Positions 8,568-17,656 of a stretch of DNA of 25,477 nucleotides are shown here, piece after piece. The notes beneath the pieces are model-generated. The model saw nothing but the letters and a program-made list of their open reading frames with translations. It was not told the DNA's origin and made no database searches. This DNA comes from Chara braunii (Eukaryota > Streptophyta > Charophyceae > Charales > Characeae). The translations under genes and the position numbers were made by a program. The DNA is taken from assembly GCA_003427395.1 (NCBI GenBank), contig BFEA01000075.1, positions 775,754 to 801,230 on the forward strand, written 5' to 3'. Numbering within the stretch: position 1 is the stretch's first letter; every line of letters begins with the position of its first letter.

Positions 8568-8702
8568 ACCACCAGTACTTGGCCCAGCTATCGGCCGCGG
8601 AAAAAAATAGAGTAGAAACGTTTCTAGTTGGATGAATTTGGGCGCTCCTGTAGTGGCCCGTACGTTTCCTAACGCTACGCGACTTTAGGAAGTACTGGTG
8701 GT
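8568..8702 (-). mobile_element. MITE-like element, family 2, copy b
   Basis: The 13-bp ends ACCACCAGTACTT and AAGTACTGGTGGT are perfect inverted repeats. The right flank is TTA, the left flank TTCAA. The interior matches 6040-6191 on the opposite strand over most of its length. The terminal ACCACC is shared with the element at 8397-8504, which suggests a common transposase specificity. Confidence 0.75.
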
Positions 8703-8836
8703 TTAAGAGGATTAGCAAGAAGTTCCAGGAGGAGGGACTTATGGAGCCGTAGGAAGAAAACGCAGTCAAGGAAATCCTTTGCACCTGCATGAAAGCAGAC
8801 TGGATATCATGATAGAAAGTGCTACAAGGTAACATA

Positions 8837-8864
8837 GGGGGGGGGGGGGGGGGGGGGGGGGGGG
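8837..8864 (+). repeat. G28 homopolymer
   Basis: Twenty-eight consecutive G. The exact length may be unreliable in an assembly. Capable of G-quadruplex formation. Confidence 0.9.
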
Positions 8865-9002
8865 TTGCTGAGACTGGATGTCTCGCGGGAAAGCTGGCAG
8901 AAATGTATCATCCAGAGGGCAACCTGAAGCTGGCTAGGTAAATCTCTCCGGAGAGAAACCTTAAGCTGGCCAGGTTGTTAGAAGCTAATCCGTCGTCCCC
9001 CA

Positions 9003-9090
9003 AACAGAATGTATCATCACAACCGTTGTCTGTAGACTGAAAGGTGCCTCGGATAGAGCTATAATGGTCGTACATTCTATTAAAGAGAAG
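9003..9090 (+). mobile_element. MITE-like element, family 1, copy d (diverged)
   Basis: Contains AACAGAATGTA...GTAGACTGAAAGGTGCCTCGGATAGAGCTATAATGG...TACATTCTATT. It has the same core order as copies a-c, with inverted AGAATGTA/TACATTCT shoulders, but diverged outer ends. Confidence 0.55.
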
Positions 9091-9217
9091 ATGGGTAGGT
9101 CGAAGATTGTGAATTGAAGTAGAGAGGAGATTGGAAGACCAGGGCACTCAGGCACTTGGATGACAGGGTAGGAGAGTGCCTAGGAGGAACCCGGTCACTC
9201 GGTTTCGGCCACCTGCA

Positions 9218-9750
9218 CTAAATCTCCTGATTGATACTGGACCAAAGGGCCAGTGTTCCCATATTGGGGTTCGTTGTCATCCTTGACCATTTTCGGGCCA
9301 ATTTCGGGAACTTTCGTTCCATTAGCTCAAGGTATTGCTTGGCCTTGGCCTTCATAGTTTCCCGTCCCCGGGGCTCGGGAAAATCTGAATCATCCTGCAC
9401 TATGACACACACGATGCTATTGGTTCGTAATTGGAACGGAGTTAGTCTTGTCGACTCGTGTGACGTAAATCAATACGATGCAATATACAATTTCACCTGC
9501 TGCGATATTCTACGTAATTGTTGTTTTGATCATTCGGTTTGCGTATTCGATCAACCCGTTAGATTGGGTCATTCGTGGCGATATACGATGCAATATGACA
9601 TCCCCCCGAGCCATATTTTGTTATACCTATCCTCGGATTTCCAACCCGTTATTAGTCAATATTTCCTTCGTATTCAGGTACATTACTCCCCACCAATAGA
9701 TGGAGCCTCCCCGACGCTGCTAGTCGTGTTTGTTCCTGTCAGCACCCCTA
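9218..9750 (-). pseudogene. Decayed Ty3-type retroelement integrase fragment
   Basis: On the minus strand from about 9680 downward, one frame reads KEILTNNGLEIRG (family: KEILTDNGLEF, so the catalytic Asp of the TDNG box has become Asn). It continues to SPRMTQSNGLIEYANRMIKT, which corresponds to the block around the catalytic Glu, and then YVTRVDKTNSVPITN. Several stops (TAG, TAA) interrupt it, and a frame change leads to a C-terminal open stretch at 9412-9218 (DDSDFPEPRGRETMKAKAK). The order matches an rve integrase core and post-core region. The RT and protease parts are not recognised to the right. Integrase assignment is by motif memory; non-functionality is clear from the stops. Confidence 0.65.
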
Positions 9751-10391
9751 GAAGACGATCGGGTTGTTTTGAAAAAAAAAAAGAAAAAAAAAGGAATCTA
9801 TCGCGATTTACGACTATCTCTGATGATTTCCAAGTTCTACACCAGTAAACCTCTATGCACTTGCGAAATTGACCGATAAGGACCAAAAATTATTATATTC
9901 ACATTTACTAGGACCTTGAGGCACGACGATGTCCATCGTGTCTATACTAACACGCTAGAAAAGAGTCAAAGGATGAATAACTTTTGTAGGAATAATCGTA
10001 TTAGGGGTCTGGATCCGGGTCCAATCAAATGTGCATACAAAACAATTCCTCCAATTTTAACGGATGTTCCGAAGGACCTCCTGCAGGAGGCCGTCTCTTG
10101 CGTGGTTTGGAAAGTCCGACCATCGCCTTCCCCCGAACACAACGCACCCTCCTTTCGACTGTATCGGGCCGGAAACACATCTTGTATATGTTCATTTTCA
10201 AGAAGCATTATGTTAAGGGGAAGCTGGCAGTCCGTGTTGCAAGTGGGTTTTACACCTGCTCCTTCCGCCCGTCGATTCCCGTGAATCCACGGCCGATTTG
10301 ATTCCGCCGATTTGATTCCGCCCAGGCTCAGGTCTGCGCGCTACCTACCATAGTGAACACAGGTAGGGGGCGGAACGGACCGGGGGAATGA
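9751..10391. other. Unannotated spacer, possibly more retroelement remnant
   Basis: No supportable gene. Small features are a 14-bp perfect palindrome CCTCCTGCAGGAGG at 10077-10090 and a 14-bp tandem duplication (GATTTGATTCCGCC) around 10293-10321. Confidence 0.4.
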
Positions 10392-10568
10392 CCCGGGGGG
10401 CCAGGTCCCACTAGGAGCGTTGAGTTTCCTCAACGCCCGAATCTGGACGTGATTGTCGAGATCTGTGGTTGAGAAAACTCAACGCGATTTCTGCACATAT
10501 CGACATACACGTCCAGATTCAGGCGTTGAGGAAACTCAACGCTGCGCGTGGGACCTGGCCCCGGGGGG
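10392..10568. repeat. Foldback element with three GTTGAG/CTCAAC hairpins
   Basis: Arms 10392-10451 and 10508-10568 are reverse complements apart from a short mismatch block and a few substitutions (shared CCAGGTCCCAC, GCGTTGAGTTTCCTCAACGC, GAATCTGGACGTG). Each arm contains its own hairpin GCGTTGAG-TTTC-CTCAACGC, and the loop contains a third (GTTGAG-AAAA-CTCAAC, 10468-10483). Non-coding. It ends about 115 bp left of the A1 repeat of the YR retroelement. Confidence 0.85.
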
Positions 10569-10682
10569 TGTGGCGGGCGGAAACTCGTACGGGCGGGCCG
10601 TTGGGACTGTATATAGATACTTGGCCGTCCTCAGTCATTTTCAGATCAACTGTTGGGCGGGGAGGAGGAGGAAGGAGGAATA

Positions 10683-11198
10683 GAAGGCATAGACCCTTCT
10701 CTCCTATTGGACTAGGCAGTATGACAGTTGGGTGACCGCCGTACTTAAGGCTGACATTGGCAGTGATACAGTGGAATCAGAGAATCGAGAGAATTACGAC
10801 TTACCTGGCGAAGCTACTAGATCGGCGGTTTTTGTTGTCGCGTCGTCTGCATCAGAATGCTCCTGAGGACCAGGTTCTTCATCCCCGGCGCCTGGATAGC
10901 CCGGTGGCTGAATTTTGGGGTCCTCTACACCCCTGGGCTTTTTTAATTCTACCAGGCTCATTGGGGCTTGCACTACCGCAGCAGTCCATTCAGACTGAAC
11001 CCCATATAGGGGTGGCCTGCATTGGGCCAAATCAGGCAAGGAAGGACCACGGTAAAAATTTACGCCCAGTGGGGGCTTGTCCAAAAAAATGACCGAGGAC
11101 TTGCTATTTCTAGCAAAGTTTCATCGGTCGGACCTGCTCTTTTGTCCTTGGCTTGCTCCTCGACTGCGACTGGGGCGCCGCTCCGTTCTCCGTACCTG
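10683..11198 (+). repeat. A1: left split direct repeat of the YR element
   Basis: About 95% identical by eye (roughly 26 substitutions, 3 small indels) to A2 at 21129-21640 in the same orientation. On the minus strand it contains a copy of the recombinase first-exon sequence. The donor CAG|GTAAGT is present, but a 2-nt insertion in an A run near 11083-11089 and a missing G at the donor put the coding copy out of frame. Homology ends at GTACCTG (11198), where the minus strand reads TTGCAG|GTAC. Confidence 0.9.
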
Positions 11199-11318
11199 CA
11201 ACGTTTTGCAGTCAGCATCAGTTAGTCACTTCACCGCCTGGTAACTTCGTTCACCAGCTCGAAAAGGTAAGATTCTCTAATCGAGGCATTTTTCACCTCC
11301 ATAGCTTTCCTGTTCCAG

Positions 11319-11786
11319 ATGGTTTCCGCACCATCGGTAGCGAACTCAGTAGCTCGTTGTAGCATGGCGGCGGTCGTCAAGAGGCTCAGACTTCCGATTG
11401 TCGAGGATCCCAAACCAATCCTCATCCACAATAAATTTGCGAAATTCTTGGCGTTGGACACAAAGGAGGCATCACTTGCCGACCCTGGAACGACCAACCT
11501 TCTTAGTTTGGTCAACTGGGAGGCAGTCAAATACTATGCAGCATTTGGAGGATACAATACCTCCTTACTTCTAGATAAGATGGTGCTGCACCTGCAGCAG
11601 CGGCAGGCCATAGGCAAGGTCAAGAGAGTTGGAGATGAGGATAGCACATTTTTTTGGCTGATAGATGTTGATGTCTGGGCCTCAGTCTTAGGCAATTGGT
11701 TTTGGGCCATGACCTTCACTCATTTTTCCACGGACACTTCATCGGGCAGGAACCTAGATCAATTGCATGGTGAAAATCTGCGCAAT
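11319..11786 (+). CDS. Gag-like ORF of the YR element, 5' part (interrupted by the LINE)
   Basis: An open frame from ATG 11319 (or the better-context ATG 11364, AGCATGGCGG) encodes 156 residues up to the LINE insertion point: MAAVVKRLRLPIVEDPK, then a mixed alpha-helical composition (VNWEAVKYYAAFGGY). The frame continues out of phase with LINE coding sequence after 11786. Without the LINE and one target copy it goes straight on at 15443 in the same frame for 28 more codons. No domain recognised. Calling it gag-like is inferred from its place between the left repeat and RT. Confidence 0.55.
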
Positions 11787-14460
11787 ACAAGGCCTTACAG
11801 AGAGAGGAGTTGGTCCGACTTTTACTACAACTGCCTCCACCCTTCTCAAGACTGCAGAAGCAAGGATACAGATCAATGGATTCCGCTCACCACTCATGCA
11901 CATCACTCGGTCCGTAGGGCAAGGCTGCCCGCTGTTGCCAGCCCTGTACATTCTATATGTGGAACATTTACATGATATGATTAGAGATAATCCTGTCATC
12001 AAAGGCCTCCCTATGCCAGACGGACAACAACTTAAATCGGGAGCATTCGCGGACGACACAGCCGCAGTAACAGAGACCACACAATCGAGTGTGGATGCCA
12101 TAAAGCATGAGGTTGTGGTCTTCGAACAGTTCGCAGGAGCCAGAATCAATTGGAGCAAATCCATCGCACTGACACCCCCCGGGGCGGATACGTCACCACT
12201 TCGGGGCATGATGGTGCAAGAGGAGAATCGACAAACCAAGTACCTATGTATCCTCCTGCCGGGGGCACTCACCACGGGAGAACAGATGGAAGAGTTACTA
12301 CATGAAGCAGTGAGAAAGATGACGGACTGGTCAAAGGGTGCTTCGTTGGGGATAATGGGAAGGATCCTTGTTGCAAATAATGCAGTCTCCTCAACACTAT
12401 GGTATGTGAGGGCGGTGTCATCACCAAGCAAGAAGCCGTGGAAAGATTATAAGATAGCACTGCGTCGCTTCATATGGAGGAATGATCCGCAGGCACATCA
12501 CCTCATATATCGAGTGCGATGGGAAAAACTGACACAACCACGTAGCAAAGGTGGGTTGGGTCTTCTCACCGCTCTCCACATGAGGACAATACTGTGGCTG
12601 TTGTTGGAAGATGACAAAGAACCATGGAAAATGCTTACTATTCAGCTTATGGCAGAAGCCATCCGAGTTCACCCCGCAGATGTGGATATCGCTCTCCTTC
12701 ACCCTAAACCTTTGAGGGGTCTCAAGAAAGATGCCCTCTGGACGGCCACATTGGAGAAATGGAGAGAACAACCACTGCAGCAGGCCGCCCCGCGTTCCTG
12801 CGACCATATCTTGCAGCAGACACTATTCGGGAATAGACTCATCATCTCAACACAAGGTGATCCATTTCCATGGCAGGACTGCCTGGGATCATTCGGAAGA
12901 CAGTGGTTGACCTGCGGGATATACCGAGTAGTCGACCTTTGGGATCTGAACACAGGCACATGGAAGCTGGAAGTAGACATCTTAAATCAACTAAGACATC
13001 AGCCTGCTAAGGAGGAGAGACTGCACCAAATCAAGACTGCTATTCCGCAAGAATGGGTGGATCTGTTGCATCAAGGATGCAGACTGAAAAATGAGTGGGT
13101 GGTCAAAAAAGAGGAAGGAACTCCGACGATCTTCTTCACTGTACAATACGCGCTTGGCAACGAATGGTACTATGGAAAAGCCTGGGAAACGGTGTTAACC
13201 ACCAACCCTATAGGCCAGCCACTTGTGAGATGCTCCCTAAGGGATGGTATGCTTCATAAAGACACAGTGAGATCGGTGAGTGTGCTTAAAGACTACACAT
13301 TCTCATCCACTCAAATCTTTCGACCATACAGACCATGGCAAACCCCACTACAACTTTCGTGGGACCCGTCTGTTTGGGAATGGGGCAAGGCTAACTCGCT
13401 CAGTAAACCTCAACGCATCCACCAAGTCACCACGAAGATTATGTATCGTGCAATGAACCCTCCCACAGATATGGCGGATGAGATGAGGTTACGATGGCTG
13501 AAAAGACAGTGGGTGAAGGAGGAAGATGTGACTCAATGGACGCAATCCACATGGGAGCTGGCGTGCCAATTGCTGACCATGTTACCGGACCAGAAACAGG
13601 CTGGGGAGCTCTGGCTATCCCTACAACTCGCACAACCGACATATCAATGGATGACAGAGAGAAGCTCTTACGAAGACAGCCACTGCAGACACTGCCATCA
13701 ACAGTCGGAGACGCTGCCTCATATCTGGCTGGATTGCGCCCCCCAAAGCCGATTTTGGGAATGGTGGCAAAGCCTGGGACCTACAGTCCCCCTCGCCACA
13801 CCGACCATAGCACAAGAACTACGACCTGCCATATTGTTGGGGCAACTGTTGGCAGGCCAGGCAACCACTGTACAAACAACATATGCTGCAGCTACAGTGA
13901 GGGCGGCTTTGTGGGCGGCAGCATGGGCAATGAGGATACGGGAACTGCGCACTGGCAAGACAGGCTCATTCCACACACGCCGAGCCTGGATGATCAGGAA
14001 TCTAAAGGTCTCACTGATGACGGATGTCGCCCGCAGAAAGAATGGAGGTTGGCGCTTTCTGCAAAATGCTTGGGCCGCATACGGAGGGGTGGTGGAAATA
14101 GGCACCGAAGTAGGGGAGTGGCGCTGGAAAATGCAGTTGGAGGAAGAGGCCATGCAAACCGACCCGGATGATGATGTATGTCCTCCTGCAATGGACAATC
14201 AGTCGACAGAGTTATCGGAGGACGACAGTCGACAACACACACAGAAAGACCTGTTCAGGGACCGGCCAGACATTGAGACGGCACTGCATCCGAGACACCT
14301 GCAGGACGAGGTTCAACCCACGAACTGCCAACAACAGAGTAATGAAAGTGACCAAGGCAACATTGACGAAGTCATTGCAAGACTCCCGGAAGACGTGCTG
14401 GACAGCCTGGGGACACCGGAGTACGATTTCTCGGAAGATGTCACAGACAGCTACTGTTGA
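11787..14460 (+). pseudogene. LINE reverse transcriptase, C-terminal ~890 residues
   Basis: One uninterrupted frame to TGA 14458-14460. In order: RT motif B region RSVGQGCPLLPALY (family: R-QGCPLSP, so Arg has become Gly), catalytic FADD near residues 94-97 counted from 11767, motif D ARINWSKS, motif E-like KYLCILLPG, then the LINE thumb/connection (RRFIWRN...RVRWEKL...KGGLGLL). A zf-RVT zinc knuckle follows, C640-x2-C643-x8-H652-x4-C657. The tail is acidic and Gln/Asp-rich. The ATG at 11767 and first six codons belong to the host element, so this is not the native start. Missing: AP endonuclease, RT motifs 0-A. The open frame suggests recent insertion, but the truncated copy cannot be autonomous. 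Confidence 0.88.
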
Positions 14461-15415
14461 CTGTGCTAATGACATAATATAGGATACTGCCATGACCTCA
14501 AAATAGTGTAGAATGTATGATAGGAGATTTCACAGACAACTACTGATGACTGATGTACGATGACAGGATGTGATGACAACAGGGGGAGTTTGCTGTATAA
14601 TCCACTAGGAGGTGTGGGGATACAGATTGGACCTTTTTTGGACTAATACAACATAGAATGTATGATAGGAGATTTCACAGATAACCTCTGTCGAATGTAT
14701 GATAGGAGATTTCATAAATAACCTTTGTCAACTAATGTAGGATGAGAATGGTAGAATGTGACTAAAGAGAATAGATACTACGGAAAAGGGGGAGTTTGCT
14801 GTGTGAATCACTAGGAGGTACGGGGACATGGACTGGATCTCTAAGACCATAATTTGACATGTCTGATAGGGGAAATGGGTGTAGGGGGTGTTTGCTGTGT
14901 AAACTACTAGGAGGTACGGGGATATGGAGTGGATTTCTTAGGATTAAATTTGGAAATGACTGAGAGGGGGAATTGGGGGCAAGACCTATTAGGTGGGTTG
15001 GGTCTCTTACACAGGGAGTCTGTATCACAAACACGAAAACATATACTGCACATATGCAAATGGGAACTACAGAGCTGAGAAAAAATACACAGAAACGAAG
15101 GCCACTATTTCCCGGGGGGAGCGAGGAGCAGAGAGGGAAACCTAGCACCGCGCAGTGTTTCGTGGTTGGAAACAACGACTTGGTGCATTGAGGCCTCCCG
15201 GCTGGTTCCGCCCACAAAACGCCGCACGATGAGTTTGTCCCCCCCCCGCCCTGTCACATGCAGTCGAGGTGTTTGCCTTGCCTGAAACCCCCGCCGCCCA
15301 CCTCCCTTGTCTACCTCACCTTCCCTGTTCTGAACTTTGTCTATCTTTGCTTGCTGGTGATAAGCAACCGGACTGCTGCCCCCCAGAATAGATGGGGCTT
15401 GAGTGTGTTGTGTTT
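14461..15415 (+). repeat. LINE 3' UTR with degenerate direct repeats
   Basis: Two motifs recur: GAATGTATGATAGGAGATTT (about 14512, 14655, 14693) and GGGGGAGTTTGCTGT followed by CACTAGGAGGTacGGGGA (about 14581, 14788, 14884). The last ~100 bp (CTTGCTGGTGATAAGCAACC..., ending GTGTTGTGTTT before the A tail) match the stub at 4994-5141 and would be the RT-recognised 3' end. Minus-strand open frames here are shadows. Confidence 0.8.
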
Positions 15416-15442
15416 AAAAAAAAAAAAAAAAATCTGCGCAAT

Positions 15443-15823
15443 GCTTTAGACAAGGACAATCACTATTTCACTACCCTGAAACCACTCAGGCAGGCTACTT
15501 TCTTTACTCTTGGGTTTGCCTTGACATAACTCCCCTGCCCTCCGAACATGCCTTTAGACAAGAAAATCATGGAGATGAATGACATCGAACAATTCTGGTT
15601 TTTCCTTGCAAACTCAGATTTCCCTGCCTCTTTCCACCCCTCACTGATTCACCTCCTCTTGGAAATCCTGGCAGGACTGACTGACCACTGCTTAGAAGCA
15701 GCACGATTACGCATCTGGTTCAACGAGGGACCGACTCAGTGGATGTCAACGATCATAGAAGATTCTGTTTTTGTCCTCCCAGCGAATCCTGAGACCGATG
15801 AGTCGGATGATGGTAACCAGTAA
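15443..15823 (+). pseudogene. Gag-like ORF of the YR element, 3' part
   Basis: Directly after the 3' target copy, the pre-insertion gag frame continues (ALDKDNHYFTTLKPL) to TAA at 15527-15529. The same frame re-opens at ATG 15548 and encodes 91 residues (FWFFLANSDFP, LLLEILAGLTDHC, acidic end NPETDESDDGNQ), stopping at 15821-15823. The shared frame makes one original ORF with a single premature TAA plausible. Possible donors near 15813 and 15820 do not give the right phase for the acceptor at 16541-16542, so the link to the downstream gag exon is unresolved. Confidence 0.45.
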
Positions 15824-16170
15824 GGAGGAAATGAGTTTTGAATAATAATTTGGAGCCTCAATTGTCCTGCGGATTGACGTGTATAGGGATTGCTCTAGAC
15901 TAACTTGATCTCACTAAGGACAATTATGTTGCTGAGCATTTGAAGTGAAATTTATCTCGCTGTTGACAATTTGGCTATGCTATCTAGGCAAGCTTGTATG
16001 ATCGATTTTTGAATGTCATTCAATGTTCCAACCTTATTTGTGGTTTTAGCTACTTAAATCCTCAACCACCAGAGAAACCAGCATCGTTTCCATCAAATCC
16101 TGTTGCTTTCCAACTCATTCTCATATAAGAAGGTTTTGAGGGATATGATCATCTCTTACCGAAAAAAAAN

Positions 16171-16239
<69 letters not shown>

Positions 16240-16548
16240 AGAAGGATGAAGAAGGAGAGAAGGAGGAGAGGAAGGGAAAAAGAGGAAAGTAAGAACCAGA
16301 AGAAATCGCAAGGCTGAGTAATAAGCCAACTTACAAAAGATGTTTTATATAAAAAAATAAAAATAAAAAGGAAAAGAGGGAAAGGAAGTAGGGAGCCTAG
16401 AACTTTAGATCTTGGAATCTTTGAAGCATAATGGGGTCTGCAGACTTTAGGAATTGGGTAGCAAGGTAGGTTAGTAATGATAAAGCATATTTTTGTCAAC
16501 TCATTTATTGCATTTTCCGGTTGACTCTTTTGACTCCAACAGGAGAAT
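15824..16548 (+). other. Spacer or intron of the YR element with a 75-nt poly(A) tract
   Basis: No ORF. Contains poly(A) 16162-16236 with one ambiguous base (N at 16170), then purine-rich DNA. It ends in a possible acceptor TGACTCCAACAG (AG at 16541-16542) just before the next gag-like ORF. Confidence 0.5.
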
Positions 16549-17656
16549 ATGGAACAATTAATCTTTGACACCCTCATGGCTCATGGCCCAAAGGCTATTT
16601 TTGGATGGCGCATCTTCATGCCATTGATGAACCCCTCCCCATGGATAGTTGAGGGCAGAATCAGTGAATGCCTCAATCCTTTGGAAAGGAACCCCCAAAG
16701 ATCCTGTTACTTAGTCAGGCATAAGGACAAACTCTTTCCGGCTCATCCTCACATCATGAGGACTTCGGACCCCTTTTTCGTCCAGAATTCAGTTTCAGTG
16801 GCTCAACCTGCGCCGTCCGCACCTGCTGCCAATGTTGGGACTTCCGTGCGTACTTTTCCAGGATCTGCAGTCTCTAACCTAATCAGGAACCTTTTATCTA
16901 AGGAAGAAGCTGATGAGAGAGAGTTTAGATTTATAATCAATCAAGCTGAACTCTCTCCTGTAAGGGAGATATTCTCATCAACTATCAGGGAGGTTGGGAA
17001 GTGTAAGGTTGTCGAGAATGAGATAAAAGCACTGCAGTTCATCTTCGATCAGCCCCCTTGGCCAAGGCACCTTGATATCCTGATCAGAGTCAGGCAGATT
17101 GAGCTGAATTTCAAACACGGCGATAGGGGCAAGACGCACGCTGCAGCTTTTAAGAACGCATTGACCAACCTTGCCAAAAAGCTCTGCGACAAAAGGTTTC
17201 CGCTAGAAGTCAAGCAATTGCTTAAGATCCATGAGTTAGAGACATCTAGGCTGGGTCTGGATGAAATCAACCAGGAATGGGATGACCAAGATGTCAAGGC
17301 AGCCTCGTCACGAGGAGGGTGAGTACCTAGCGGTTTACGCTGACCCCTGTCAATTAAAATAGCAGTCTCGCTTTAATGAACTACTGAATTTTATTACCAG
17401 GCCTTTAGGGGAAGTTATCAACTCCCCACACCTCTTAGTGGTGGCCTGTCATCTGTACTTGGCCGACAAGACCGAAAAATCAGGTACGTTTTAACTGTTG
17501 TTTCTCTGCAGGTACTCACCGGGTCAGGATTCGGCCAAGTTTAAATACAAGAGCCCCTCCAAGAAATCCCATCACAGGAGAAGTGACAGTGACTCCTCAG
17601 GCAGCAGGAATGAATGGAACCGCAAGGGAAAATCACACAAGCAGTCCAAGCATTGA
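16549..17656 (+). CDS. Gag-like protein of the YR element, two exons (join 16549-17318, 17512-17656)
   Basis: The first exon encodes MEQLIFDTLMAHG to SSRG (256 complete codons plus two bases), with Pro/Ala-rich and charged helical segments. The unspliced frame meets TGA at 17320-17322, but a donor GG|GTGAGT at 17319 and acceptor CTCTGCAG| at 17511 join codon phase 2 to phase 2. Splicing continues the frame into YSPGQDSAKFKYKSPSKK, then a Ser/Arg/Lys-rich basic tail (SKKSHHRRSDSDSSG, ending HKQSKH) and TGA at 17654-17656. The total is about 304 residues. A basic tail is typical of nucleocapsid-like regions, though no zinc knuckle is present. The end overlaps the RT frame by 43 bp. Gag identity is positional inference. 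Confidence 0.65.
17319..17511 (+). other. Predicted 193-bp intron in gag with inverted repeats at both splice sites
   Basis: The donor region GGTGAGTACCT (17318-17328) and acceptor region AGGTACTCACC (17510-17520) are exact reverse complements over 11 bp. The boundaries are GT...AG and keep the reading frame. The hairpin would bring the two splice sites together. Confidence 0.65.

Larger units (their letters stand above)
11787..15432 (+). mobile_element. 5'-truncated LINE (non-LTR retrotransposon) inserted in gag
   Basis: AAAATCTGCGCAAT occurs at 11773-11786 and again at the end of the poly(A) (about 15429-15442; the four leading A are shared with the tail). Between them is an RT 3' portion, a long 3' UTR and a 17-A tail: the textbook structure of a target-primed LINE insertion. 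The 5' truncation point lies just after RT motif A, so endonuclease and early RT motifs are absent. The 3' end is also seen in the stub at 4994-5141. Confidence 0.9.

Noticed and set aside
11267-11318. Possible 52-bp intron (AAAAG|GTAAGA ... TTCCAG|) just before the gag ATG
   Set aside because: Shorter than normal plant-lineage introns; splice words alone are weak support.
11754-12431. 225-codon minus-strand frame inside the LINE
   Set aside because: Shadow of the LINE RT frame; the plus strand shows clear RT motifs.
13494-14171. 225-codon plus-strand frame in the LINE C-terminal region
   Set aside because: Alternative frame of the 897-codon RT ORF without recognisable motifs.
14762-15217. 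151-codon minus-strand frame in the LINE 3' UTR
   Set aside because: Composed of the degenerate 3' UTR repeats; no domain and no conservation argument.
16149-16577. 142-codon minus-strand frame with poly-Phe
   Set aside because: Artefact of the poly(A) tract (with an N) read on the opposite strand.
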